This document shows positions 23,996 through 31,669 of a DNA stretch of 41,753 nt, in pieces; position 1 is the first letter of the stretch, and every line of letters starts with the position of its first letter. The stretch lies in contig CADCVQ010000176.1 of the NCBI GenBank assembly GCA_902806175.1, positions 1 to 41,753 on the forward strand, in the 5' to 3' direction. Source of the stretch: an uncultured Solirubrobacteraceae bacterium. Its GTDB lineage: Bacteria > Actinomycetota > Thermoleophilia > Solirubrobacterales > Solirubrobacteraceae. A program made the translations under genes and the position numbers. The notes below the pieces were generated by a model. The model was not told the DNA's origin. It did no database searches and was given only the letters and a program-made list of their open reading frames with translations.

Positions 23996-24061
23996 GTGGT
24001 CGTGCTCGTGAGTACCAGCGCTGTCGCGGCGGTCGCTGACGCCGTCTGGCAAGGACGCTGA
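23996..24061 (+). CDS. 21-aa leader peptide ORF ahead of rodZ, probably leaderless
   Basis: TAGCCT (23983-23988, overlapping the ftsK stop) is followed by seven bases and a GTG at 23996. This opens a 21-codon frame, MVVLVSTSAVAAVADAVWQGR. The TGA (24059-24061) overlaps the rodZ ATG as TGATG. The promoter-to-start arrangement is the same as at truB (14 of 16 bases identical). The overlap and the AAGGA at 24051-24055 suggest termination-reinitiation onto rodZ. Peptide function unknown; it may only serve coupling. Confidence 0.5.
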   Translation: MVVLVSTSAVAAVADAVWQGR

Positions 24062-24828
24062 TGCCGGACATCGGCGCATCGCTGCGCGAGGCACGGATGC
24101 GCGCGAGGATCGACATCTCGGAGATCGAGTCGCAGACGAAGATCCGCGCAAAGTACCTGCGCGCCCTGGAGAACGAGGAGTGGGACCTGCTGCCGGGGCC
24201 GACGTACGTCAAGAGCTTCCTGCGCACCTACGCCGAGGCGCTGGACCTCGACGCCAAGCTGCTCGTCGACGAGTACAAGCTGCGCCACGAGCGCCTCAGC
24301 GAGGTCGAGCTGCAGCCGATCAGCGCCGCCGCGCCCGGTCGCGAACGCCGCCGTCAGACGCCGCTGCTGCCGCCGTGGTTCTTCATCGCGGTGATCTTTG
24401 CCGGGCTCGTCTTCGCCCTGTACCTGCTCGGCACGACGGGTGACGATCCCGACGACGCCGCGACGGCGCCGGCGGCGACCACGACGACCACCACCACGGC
24501 GCGGCAGCCCGCGCGCGAGACCCCGCGGCGCCGGCGCGCGCGGCCGCGCAAGGTCAGCCTGCGGCTCGAGGCGACGGGGCCGGTCAACGTCTGCCTGCGA
24601 GCGGGCGGCCGCACGCTCGTCGACAGCGTGACGCTCGAGTCCGGCCAGCGCACCCGCACCTTCCGGTCGCGGCGCTTTCGGCTCACCGTCGGCAACAACG
24701 CGGTGATCCTGCGGATCAACGGAAAGGCGCGCCGGCTGCGGGCATCAAGCGATCCGATCGGCGTCGAGATCACGCCGCGCCGCGGGCGCCAGCCGCTGTC
24801 TGACGCCAGGCGTCCGGTCTGCCGGTGA
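24061..24828 (+). CDS. rodZ: RodZ-like helix-turn-helix membrane protein
   Basis: Bitopic protein linking the cytoskeleton or shape machinery to the membrane in other bacteria. The 255-aa product has an N-terminal HTH ([61 protein letters not shown]). One TM follows at about 103-123 ([19 protein letters not shown]), then a Thr/Ala/Arg-rich linker and a C-terminal DUF4115-like beta domain ([17 protein letters not shown]...). The ATG at 24061 has AAGGA (24051-24055) and overlaps the leader ORF stop. The ftsK-rodZ-cinA order is commonly seen in actinobacteria and firmicutes. Confidence 0.9.
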   Translation: MPDIGASLREARMRARIDISEIESQTKIRAKYLRALENEEWDLLPGPTYVKSFLRTYAEALDLDAKLLVDEYKLRHERLSEVELQPISAAAPGRERRRQTPLLPPWFFIAVIFAGLVFALYLLGTTGDDPDDAATAPAATTTTTTTARQPARETPRRRRARPRKVSLRLEATGPVNVCLRAGGRTLVDSVTLESGQRTRTFRSRRFRLTVGNNAVILRINGKARRLRASSDPIGVEITPRRGRQPLSDARRPVCR

Positions 24829-24838
24829 AGCGCTCGCG

Positions 24839-26134
24839 ATGAGCGTCCGCGCCGGCATCGTCGTGACGGGGACCGAGGTGCTGACCGGCCGCGTGTCCGA
24901 TCGCAACGGGCCTTGGCTGTCCGAGCAGCTGCTGGCGCTGGGCGCCGACCCGATCGCGATCGCGGTCGTCGGCGACCGCCCGCAGGACATCCTGCGCGCG
25001 CTGCGCTTCCTGGCGTCCGAGGGCTGCTCGCTGATCGCCACGAGCGGCGGCCTGGGGCCGACGGCCGACGATCTCACCGCCGCGGTCGTGGGCGAGTTCC
25101 AGGGCCGCGAGATGGTGCTCGACGAGCCGCTGCAGGCTCGCATCGCGGTGATCCTGGCGCCGCTGATGTCGCGCTGGCCCGACCTCGATCCCGAGGCGAT
25201 CCTCATCTCAAACCGCAAGCAGGCCGTCATCCCGGCGGGCGCCGAGATCCTCGAACCGGTCGGCACGGCGCCTGGGCTCGTCGTGACGCCGCTGGCCGGC
25301 GGCGGCCCGACCGTGGTCGTGCTGCCGGGCCCGCCGCGCGAGCTGCAGCCGATGTGGACCGCGGCGCTGCGCGACAGCGAGCAGCTGCGCGCGGCGCTGG
25401 CGGGCGCGGCCGAGTACCGGCGCGACATGCTGCGCCTGTACGGGATCCCCGAGTCCGAGATCGCGGCGACGCTGCGCGCCGCGCAGGACGCGGGGGTCGA
25501 GCTCGAGCGGCTGGAGATCACGACGTGCCTGCGCCGCGGCGAGGTCGAGGTCGTCACGCGCTACGAGCCCGCCGCGGCCCCGGTCTACGACGCGTTCGCG
25601 CAGCTCGTGCGCGAGCGCCATGCGCGCACGCTGTTCTCCGACGACGGCACGACGGTCGACGAGCAGGTGTTCGGCCTGCTGCGCGCAGACGGCGCGCGCC
25701 CGGTGCAGACGATCGCCGCCGCCGAGTCGTGCACGGGCGGGCTGCTGAGCGCGCGCCTGACCGAGCGCCCGGGTTCCTCGGACGCCGTACGCGGTGGCCT
25801 CGTCGTCTACTCCGACGAGGCAAAGGTCAAGCTCGCGGGCGTCGACCCGGCGCTCATCGAGCACGTCGGCGCGGTCTCCGAGGAGGTCGCCGCCGCGCTT
25901 GCCGACGGGGCGCGCGCGGCGCTCGACGCCGACGTCGGCGTCGGCATCACGGGGATCGCCGGGCCGGGCGGGGGCACGGCCGAGAAGCCGGTGGGCCTCG
26001 TCTGGCTGGCGGTCAGCCACGGCGACGGCCGCCGGTTGACGCGCTCGGTGAACCTGCCCGGCAGCCGCGCCGACATCCGCGACCGCTCCACGACGGTCGC
26101 GCTTCACCTCATCCGGCGACTGCTGCTGGGCTGA
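24839..26134 (+). CDS. cinA: CinA family protein (nicotinamide-nucleotide amidohydrolase type)
   Basis: A 431-aa two-domain protein. The N-terminal molybdopterin-binding-like domain contains [39 protein letters not shown] and [14 protein letters not shown]. The C-terminal CinA domain contains [21 protein letters not shown] (about 294-314) and [21 protein letters not shown]. CinA homologues deamidate NMN and some are DNA-damage or competence linked. It lies 10 bases after rodZ and three bases before thpR. In Deinococcus and other bacteria cinA, a LigT/ThpR gene and recA form one operon; here recA is 11 kb further on. Confidence 0.95.
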   Translation: MSVRAGIVVTGTEVLTGRVSDRNGPWLSEQLLALGADPIAIAVVGDRPQDILRALRFLASEGCSLIATSGGLGPTADDLTAAVVGEFQGREMVLDEPLQARIAVILAPLMSRWPDLDPEAILISNRKQAVIPAGAEILEPVGTAPGLVVTPLAGGGPTVVVLPGPPRELQPMWTAALRDSEQLRAALAGAAEYRRDMLRLYGIPESEIAATLRAAQDAGVELERLEITTCLRRGEVEVVTRYEPAAAPVYDAFAQLVRERHARTLFSDDGTTVDEQVFGLLRADGARPVQTIAAAESCTGGLLSARLTERPGSSDAVRGGLVVYSDEAKVKLAGVDPALIEHVGAVSEEVAAALADGARAALDADVGVGITGIAGPGGGTAEKPVGLVWLAVSHGDGRRLTRSVNLPGSRADIRDRSTTVALHLIRRLLLG

Positions 26135-26137
26135 GAC

Positions 26138-26671
26138 GTGCGGCTGTTCGTCGCACTGGACCTTCCGTCGCGGGTGCGCACGGCGCTTGCCGACTGGGCC
26201 GACGCGGCAGCGCCGCCGGTCGTGCGCCGGGTGGCGCCGGACAACCTCCACGTGACGCTCGCGTTCCTCGGTTCGCGCGACGAGGACGACGCGCTGGTCG
26301 TCGCCCGCCTGCTGTCCGCGCGCGCGCGAAAGCTCGCGCGGCTGCAGACCGCCGGCGCGCTGTGGCTCCCACCACGCCGCCCGGGTGTGCTGACGGTCGC
26401 GCTGCTCGCGGACGACGGGCTGTCGGCGCTGCAGGCCGATCTCGTCGCGGTGCTGCGCAGCGCGATCGGCTTCGAGCCCGAGGCGCGCCCGTTCAGGCCG
26501 CACATCACGGTCGGCCGCGTCCCGCGCGGGACGCGGATCGCCACCCGGGACGCGCTGCGAGCGCCCGCGCCCGCACTGACGTTCCGGGCGCCTGCGGTCA
26601 CGCTCTTCCGATCGCATACGAGCGCCGGCGGTGCGCGGTACGAGCCGCTGGCGCGCGCCGTGCTGCCCTAG
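26138..26671 (+). CDS. thpR: RNA 2',3'-cyclic phosphodiesterase (LigT/ThpR, 2H family)
   Basis: A 177-aa 2H phosphoesterase that opens 2',3'-cyclic phosphates on RNA ends. The two HxTx motifs are HVTL at residues 38-41 and HITV at 122-125, and the N-terminus MRLFVALDLP is typical. The GTG start is three bases after the cinA stop. The downstream side is the boundary of the accessory block, and the next gene is convergent. A GTGGG-TCG-CCCAC stem-loop begins on the last base of its stop codon. Confidence 0.93.
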   Translation: MRLFVALDLPSRVRTALADWADAAAPPVVRRVAPDNLHVTLAFLGSRDEDDALVVARLLSARARKLARLQTAGALWLPPRRPGVLTVALLADDGLSALQADLVAVLRSAIGFEPEARPFRPHITVGRVPRGTRIATRDALRAPAPALTFRAPAVTLFRSHTSAGGARYEPLARAVLP

Positions 26672-26683
26672 TGGGTCGCCCAC
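26671..26683. terminator. short GC stem-loop between convergent genes
   Basis: GTGGG-TCG-CCCAC, a perfect 5-bp stem with a 3-nt loop, starts at the last base of the thpR stop, in the 47-bp gap before the convergent M50 gene. There is no U-tract, so it is only a weak, possibly bidirectional, terminator candidate. Confidence 0.3.
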
Positions 26684-26718
26684 AAACGTACGGTCGCGCG
26701 CAGCCTGCGGCTGGCTGG

Positions 26719-27807
26719 TCAGGGTTGTGTTCGTGCGCGACCGGCCGGCGCGGCCTGGGCGCGCTCGCGCCAAGCCAGCACCGCCGGATCGCTTGCCATC
26801 GGTTCGTCGAGCGTCGAGAACGCGTCGAGAGCGTCGGCAGTTGCGCCAGTTGCCGTAAGCGCGATCGCACGGTGTGCTCGTACCCAGGCCCTCGTCTCGG
26901 GGGCGGCGCCGGAGAGCTCCTCTGCGCGGGTGAGCGGCCCGAGCGCCTCATGGAAGCAGTGGCGGCGCAGCAGCGCGCCACCGAGGATCGCGTACAGCGT
27001 GCTGTCCTCTCCACAGTCCTTCAGACCCTGGGCCGCAGCCTCGGCGGCCCATTGCGGGCGATGACCATCGAAGAACAGGTTTGAGAGCTTGCGCCGCGCG
27101 ACGACGTCAGCCGGATCACGCACGACCGCCGCCCGCGAACCTCGCAGGTCGTCCAGCCGGGCGCCGGCGATCGCCCATCCCAGCTCGAGCAGCCGCCGCC
27201 GAGACATCCACAGCGCGCCGAGCAGGCCAGCATGTGCTGCCGCTGCAATCGAGCTCGCGATCGGTGTCACGGTGAAGTCATAGATCGTCTTCCAGTCAGA
27301 CGCGAAGGAGCCGTCCAGCGTCAGCAGCGGGTAGACGACCAGCGTGAAGACGATCTCGAGCTGTCCGGCGACCAGCAGCACTCGCCCAGCGGCAGGTCGC
27401 CGGCGCCCGATCACCGTGGCAAGCCCCAGGAGGCCCGCGCCGAAGAGCAGTCCCCCTACGTTGCCCGCGAGCGCAATCCACCAGGACCCAAGCGCACCGA
27501 ACTCCCCGACCGGCACGATGAAGCCCCAATACACGCGCCAGCTCAGTTGCGCGACCTCGCCGCCGACCGACCACGTCGCGACGGCATGTCCCAACTCGTG
27601 CAGGAGCACACCGACAGGGATGACGAGAAAGAACGCGCACGCCCACGCGAGCTGCTCGTCGCGAGCAGCGAGCGGGCCGCGCCAAAATTTCCGGCCGCGG
27701 CGTACGAGCGCGAACAGCGTGGCGATCGCCACCAGCCCGTAGAGCAGGCTCACGAGGTCCATCGCGTCCGTGGAGACTGTGCGATCCATCTGAAGTTGCG
27801 CCAGCAT
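26719..27807 (-). CDS. membrane metallopeptidase of the M50 type with a TPR-like C-terminal domain
   Basis: About 362 residues. TM segments flank the zinc motif HELGH (70-74; VIPVGVLLHELGHAVATW), with AGNVGG (114-119) as a possible counterpart of the second M50 motif. Further TMs lie at about 140-215. From about 240 the protein is soluble and helical with TPR-like repeats (RRKLSNLFFDGHRPQWAAEAAAQGL, LGGALLRRHCFHEALGPLTRAEEL, AIALTATGATADALDAF). M50 proteases cut substrates within the membrane, often anti-sigma factors. No anti-sigma or sigma gene is adjacent, so the substrate is unknown. The start could be 27807, 27789 or 27762 (all ATG). It is divergent from the NfeD/ClpP-class gene. Confidence 0.8.
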   Translation of the reverse strand: MLAQLQMDRTVSTDAMDLVSLLYGLVAIATLFALVRRGRKFWRGPLAARDEQLAWACAFFLVIPVGVLLHELGHAVATWSVGGEVAQLSWRVYWGFIVPVGEFGALGSWWIALAGNVGGLLFGAGLLGLATVIGRRRPAAGRVLLVAGQLEIVFTLVVYPLLTLDGSFASDWKTIYDFTVTPIASSIAAAAHAGLLGALWMSRRRLLELGWAIAGARLDDLRGSRAAVVRDPADVVARRKLSNLFFDGHRPQWAAEAAAQGLKDCGEDSTLYAILGGALLRRHCFHEALGPLTRAEELSGAAPETRAWVRAHRAIALTATGATADALDAFSTLDEPMASDPAVLAWRERAQAAPAGRARTQP

Positions 27808-27969
27808 GACAGCGCCGCGCGCGACGGCCAGCGGAGGACCAGCGACACAGCATGCTCGGGAACGGGTGGAGTTGGCGGCAAGCCGTCCGCACCGCGGCAG
27901 GCGGCATCGACGCAGCAGTGACCAAAATTTCTCTTGTCACCAGCGCCCAAAGCTGTTCGACTTCGGCTG
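27808..27969. other. intergenic region between two divergent protease genes
   Basis: 162 bases between the M50-type gene and the NfeD/ClpP-class gene. The part around 27918-27938 is AT-richer (ACCAAAATTTCTCTTGTC) than nearly all other sequence in the window, so it is a likely regulatory or promoter stretch. No clear -35/-10 pair or repeat was found. An in-frame TTG at 27934 is an alternative start for the rightward gene. Confidence 0.4.
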
Positions 27970-28881
27970 GTGCCTGCTTTCACTATCTCGACCAACGCTG
28001 CGCGCCGGCGGGTTCTCGGGGTGCTCGCGCTGGTCGTGATGACGCAGTCGCTGGTGCTCGGTCTGGCAGCAGCGCAAGGCGAGCGCGTGGCGTACTCGAT
28101 CGAGGTCGCGCGTGACATCGACCCGTCGACGGCGCGTGACCTGGACCTCGCGATCGACGATGCCCGCCGACGGGATGCGGCGTTGCTGATCATCGCCCTC
28201 GACACACCCGGCGGTCGCGCTGACAGCACGCGTGCGATGGTGCGGTCGATCGCCGCCGCGCCAATGCCGGTGATCGTCTACGTCCATCCCAGAGGAGCTC
28301 GCGCCGACTCGGCCGGGCTGATGTTGACCCTCGCGGCCGACGTGGCAGCGATGGCGCCTCAGACGAACATCGGATCCGCTACGCCGGTTTGGCAAGGCCC
28401 GCCGCCTCGCAGCAAGAGCGAGGATCAGCTGATGCAGGATCTTCGCCGCAAAGCGATCAACGGTAGCGTCGCCTTCGTGCGCGCGCTTGCGGAGGATCAC
28501 GGCCGTAACGCAGATCTTGCCGCGCGGATGGTCCGAGATGCTGAGAATGTCACTGCTAAGGAGGCCCACCGTGCAAGGTTGATCGACGTGCTCGCCCCGA
28601 CGGAGCAGGCGCTTCTGCGCTCGCTTGACGGCCTCGCCGTCAAGGGCTCCAAGGCACAGCGGCTCCAGACGCGCAACCTCGAGGTCAAACACGTCGATGT
28701 CGGATCACTCGATGCCGGTTTCGCCGACAACTACGAGAACTCGTCGTGGTTGCGGTCCTTCGCCTACCTGATCGGCGGCGTGGCCACGATCTCGCTCGTG
28801 CTGGCGGGGGCCAGGCGCGGGCCTTCGTCGTGGCGTCGCTGGCAGCGCAAGCGCCGCCGTCTGAAGCGCGAGCGCGCCTGA
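27970..28881 (+). CDS. NfeD/STOPP-type membrane-bound ClpP-class serine protease, lacking the NfeD domain
   Basis: From the GTG at 27970: about 303 residues with a signal peptide or anchor (RRRVLGVLALVVMTQSLVLGLAAAQ), then the 1510-N/NfeD-like serine protease fold. The fold shows AIDDARRRDAALLIIALDTPGGRADSTRAMVRSI, the likely catalytic Ser114 in RGARADSAGLM, the hallmark APQTNIGSATPV, the likely Lys161 in RRKAINGSVAFVRALAE, and VTAKEAHRARLIDVLA. A C-terminal TM (YLIGGVATISLVLAG) and a very basic tail end the protein; the usual NfeD OB domain and extra TMs are absent. A TTG at 27934 would add 12 residues. These Ser-Lys proteases act at the membrane on hydrophobic segments. Confidence 0.82.
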   Translation: MPAFTISTNAARRRVLGVLALVVMTQSLVLGLAAAQGERVAYSIEVARDIDPSTARDLDLAIDDARRRDAALLIIALDTPGGRADSTRAMVRSIAAAPMPVIVYVHPRGARADSAGLMLTLAADVAAMAPQTNIGSATPVWQGPPPRSKSEDQLMQDLRRKAINGSVAFVRALAEDHGRNADLAARMVRDAENVTAKEAHRARLIDVLAPTEQALLRSLDGLAVKGSKAQRLQTRNLEVKHVDVGSLDAGFADNYENSSWLRSFAYLIGGVATISLVLAGARRGPSSWRRWQRKRRRLKRERA

Positions 28882-29045
28882 TCAAGACCGGTGCGAAGAA
28901 GACCCGCTGCGGTGTCGGCTGCACCCGCGTGCTCCGCACGCGATTTCCGCAACCGGAGCAAGCCGATCAGTTAGCGGGACTGGAGGCACGCACCGGCGCG
29001 CTGTCTGCGCCGCTCGGCAGCCCAGGCCCCGAGTAGGCTCCTGAC
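28882..29045. other. 164-bp intergenic region with a leaderless promoter at its end
   Basis: No gene seen. TAGGCT at 29034-29039 lies six bases before the ATG at 29046 of the YdeI-like gene, fitting a leaderless transcript. No terminator with a U-tract was found after the protease gene. Confidence 0.4.
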
Positions 29046-29506
29046 ATGGAAGGGGTCTGCTTCGCGCGCGTGCAGATCCCGCAGGGGCAGGTGACCGCGA
29101 CGATGTTCGAGGCGCCGGTGGACATGCGGGCGACCTTCGGCCGCGCCCGGCCGCCGCTGCTGGTCACCGTCAACGGTCACACCTACCGGACCACGCCAGG
29201 CGCGTGCGGCGGGCGGGCCTACGTGCCCCTCAACCAGACCAATCGCGCGGCGGCCGGCGTGCAGGCCGGCGACGAGATCGAGGTCGTGCTGGCGCTGGAC
29301 ACCGAACCGCGCACCGTTGATGTCCCTGACGACCTCGCTGCGGCGCTCGCGGTGGACGCGATCGCGCAGGAGCGCTTCGCGGCGATGTCTTACTCGCACC
29401 CACGCGAGTACGTCGACTGGATCGAGGAGGCCAAGCGACCCCAGACCTGCGCGCGCCGGATCGGGCGTGCGTCGAGCGGGTGCGCAGCGGTCACCGTGAG
29501 CGTTGA
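29046..29506 (+). pseudogene. YdeI/OmpD-associated (DUF1905-type) gene with a -1 frameshift
   Basis: The N-terminal DUF1905 barrel is intact (VTATMFEAPVDMRATFGRARPPLLVTVNGHTYRTT, GRAYVPLNQTNR..., GDEIEVVLALDTEPRTVDVPDDLAAAL). The C-terminal YdeI helix follows (FAAMSYSHPREYVDWIEEAKRPQTCARRIGRA). The usual end of the family then appears in another frame: VERVRSGHRER and TGA at 29504-29506. Restoring one base between 29470 and 29471 joins the two halves exactly. In the unshifted frame translation runs on to 29726 with no family resemblance. Either a recent inactivation, a truncated or elongated protein, or a sequencing error. Role of the family is uncertain. Confidence 0.8.
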
Positions 29507-29609
29507 TGCTGGCCGTGCGCGTCGCTCGCGGCGGTGGCGAGGTCTCGTGACGACCAGTTGCCCCAGCCAAGAGAGGGTGACGTTTCGCAGGAACAGTCTG
29601 GATACGCCG

Positions 29610-29615
29610 TACGAT
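29610..29615 (+). promoter_or_regulatory. -10 box of a leaderless promoter before the 38-aa peptide gene
   Basis: TACGAT followed by exactly seven bases and the ATG at 29623. The expected transcription start coincides with the start codon. No Shine-Dalgarno and no clear -35 box. Confidence 0.45.
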
Positions 29616-29622
29616 CTCTCCG

Positions 29623-29739
29623 ATGAGCGCGTCGGAGCGGTCACGCGACGTTGTGTCCTTCGGGGCGTTCATCGTGAGCGTGCTCGCTACGACGAGCTTC
29701 GATCTTGCCGATGGCGCCGCATGTGACGAGGGCGAGTGA
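29623..29739 (+). CDS. 38-aa peptide gene overlapping the ABC exporter start
   Basis: The frame from ATG 29623 encodes 38 residues: a charged start (MSASERSRD), a hydrophobic middle (VVSFGAFIVSVLATTSF, residues 10-26), then an acidic tail with one cysteine (DLADGAACDEGE). The TGA overlaps the exporter GTG as GTGA (29736-29739), so translation is probably coupled. TACGAT sits seven bases upstream, placing the transcript start on the ATG. It could be a small membrane peptide, a leader that only regulates the exporter, or a peptide substrate; the sequence does not decide. No homologue is recognised and the unshifted frame of the preceding gene runs across it. Confidence 0.45.
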   Translation: MSASERSRDVVSFGAFIVSVLATTSFDLADGAACDEGE

Positions 29740-31619
29740 GCCGGCGAGGCAAGGACGAGGGCCGCCCGCCGATCGATCGGCGCTGGGAGGACGTCAATCC
29801 CTGGGAGCGCGAGGATGCCCGGCTCGGTCCGCGGCGGCTGCTCGAGCTGATGCGCGCGTCGCTGCGGCTCGTCTGGCGCGCGAGCCCAACGGAGACGATC
29901 AGCCTGCTCGTGCTGCAGGTGCTCTCGGGCCTTGCGCTCCCCCTCCAGGTCCTCGCGGCGAAGTGGGCGCTGGACTCGATCTTCGATGCCAGCCGCTCGA
30001 ACGGGGGCATGGACGACGCGTTGCCGGCGCTCGCGCTCGCGCTCGCTGCGATGACCGCGGGACAGATCGTGGCAACCGCGGCCCGCCACCGCCAGCGCCT
30101 GCTGCCCGAGCTCGCGGGCCAGGCGGCGCAGGAGATGCTCGCCGAGAAGGCCGCGGCGATCGATCTCGAGGCGCTGGAGACGCCGGCGTTTCACAACCGG
30201 CTGAACCGCGCGCAGAACGAAGCCTCGTTTCGTCCCGCGAACATGGTCGCGGACATGGCGCGGATCGTCAGCTCGACGGTCGCGGTCGTCGGTCTGGCGG
30301 TACTGCTGTTCACCGTTCACCCGCTCCTGGTCGCGGGGCTCCTGGCGGCCATGCTGCCGCTGTCGTGGGCAAGCGTGGCGGGGGGGCGCGCCTACTATCG
30401 CTACGCCGTCCGGCGCACCCCCAAGCGCCGCCTGATCGCCTATCTGCAGGGCCTTCTCTCGCAGCTGGACTCGGGCAAGGAGATTCGCGCCTTTGCTCTC
30501 GGCCCGTATCTGCTCGAGCACCGCCGGCGGCTGTTCGACGAGGAGATGGTCGAACTGCGCAGGCTCATCCGCGAACGCCTGCGCCACGACGTGCTTGCCA
30601 CGTTGGCCAGCTCCGCCGTCATCGGCGGGGGCGTCGCCTTCATCCTCTGGATGCATTTCTCGCAGCGGATCTCGCTCGCCGAGACGGTCGCGGCGGCCGG
30701 CGCGCTGCTGCTCATGCTGCCGCGGATGAACATGCTGACCGGGTCCGTCGGGCAGTTGCACGAGAACGCGCTGTTCGTCGAGGACCTGTGGGCCTTCGTC
30801 GCCGTCGAGTCGCGGCAGGTCACTCCCGACTCGCCCGCGGCGATGGCGCCGACGTTCACCGCGATCCGCGTCGACGATCTCACCTTTCGCTACCGCGACC
30901 GCGACGCGCCCGTCCTGCGCGGGGTGTCGATGGAGATCCGGCTCGGCGAGACGGTCGCCGTCGTGGGAGAGAACGGCGCCGGCAAGACGACCCTCGCCAA
31001 GCTCCTGTGTCGCCTGTATGACCCCGAGAGCGGCACGATCACCTGGGACGGCCGCGACCTGCGCACGTGCGATCCCGACGATCTGCGCAAGCGGATCGCG
31101 GTGGTCTTCCAGGACTTCGTGCGCTACGACCTGACCGCACGCGAGAACATCGGGTTCGGCGACGTCCTCGCGATGGATGACGCGGCGGCGATCGCGGAGG
31201 CCGCCCGACGCTCGGGCGCCGCCGACTTCCTCACCGCCCTCCCCGACGGTTACGACACGCGCCTGGGCCGCAGGTTCCTGCACGGTCACGAGCTCTCGAT
31301 CGGGCAATGGCAGCGCGTGGCCCTCGCGCGCGTGTTCTTCCGCGACGCGCCGCTCGTGATCATGGACGAGCCGACGGCGTCGCTGGACGCGCGCTCCGAG
31401 CACGAGCTGTTTCAGACCATGCGCGGTCTCTTCCACGACCGCGCGGTACTGCTGATCTCACATCGTTTCTCCAGTGTTCGGATGGCCGACCGCATCTACG
31501 TCCTGCGCGACGGCGCGGTGGTCGAGGTCGGAACGCACGACGAGCTCATCGCGAGCGATGGCCTCTACGCGGAGCTGTTCGGTCTGCAAGCGGCCGCCTA
31601 CACGCAGCGCCGGCACTGA
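29736..31619 (+). CDS. ABC exporter, fused membrane and ATPase domains
   Basis: A 627-aa half-transporter. An N-terminal cytosolic segment of 50 residues precedes a six-TM exporter core (about 55-330). The nucleotide-binding domain has Walker A GENGAGKT (411-418), Q-loop Gln459 and signature LSIGQ (520-524, second Gly replaced by Ile). Walker B is VIMDEPTASLD and the H-loop His is 576. The ELSIGQWQRVALARVF form, with Gln-Trp after the signature, is typical of exporters found with peptide natural products, though not exclusive to them. The GTG start overlaps the 38-aa ORF. The next gene is an S9 peptidase 50 bases on. Substrate unknown. Confidence 0.9.
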   Translation: MSRRGKDEGRPPIDRRWEDVNPWEREDARLGPRRLLELMRASLRLVWRASPTETISLLVLQVLSGLALPLQVLAAKWALDSIFDASRSNGGMDDALPALALALAAMTAGQIVATAARHRQRLLPELAGQAAQEMLAEKAAAIDLEALETPAFHNRLNRAQNEASFRPANMVADMARIVSSTVAVVGLAVLLFTVHPLLVAGLLAAMLPLSWASVAGGRAYYRYAVRRTPKRRLIAYLQGLLSQLDSGKEIRAFALGPYLLEHRRRLFDEEMVELRRLIRERLRHDVLATLASSAVIGGGVAFILWMHFSQRISLAETVAAAGALLLMLPRMNMLTGSVGQLHENALFVEDLWAFVAVESRQVTPDSPAAMAPTFTAIRVDDLTFRYRDRDAPVLRGVSMEIRLGETVAVVGENGAGKTTLAKLLCRLYDPESGTITWDGRDLRTCDPDDLRKRIAVVFQDFVRYDLTARENIGFGDVLAMDDAAAIAEAARRSGAADFLTALPDGYDTRLGRRFLHGHELSIGQWQRVALARVFFRDAPLVIMDEPTASLDARSEHELFQTMRGLFHDRAVLLISHRFSSVRMADRIYVLRDGAVVEVGTHDELIASDGLYAELFGLQAAAYTQRRH

Positions 31620-31669
31620 GCGGGGATGGTGCGTTCTCAGTCGATGACTCACGCCGAGGCGCGGATCCG

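Noticed and set aside
29507-29726. C-terminal continuation of the YdeI-like protein in the unshifted frame
   Set aside because: No family resemblance after the frameshift point and it overlaps the promoter and ORF of the 38-aa peptide.
28971-31436. An 821-codon minus-strand frame across the YdeI-like gene and the exporter
   Set aside because: Arg/Gln/Asp/Glu-rich with no domain; opposite strand carries full exporter motifs.
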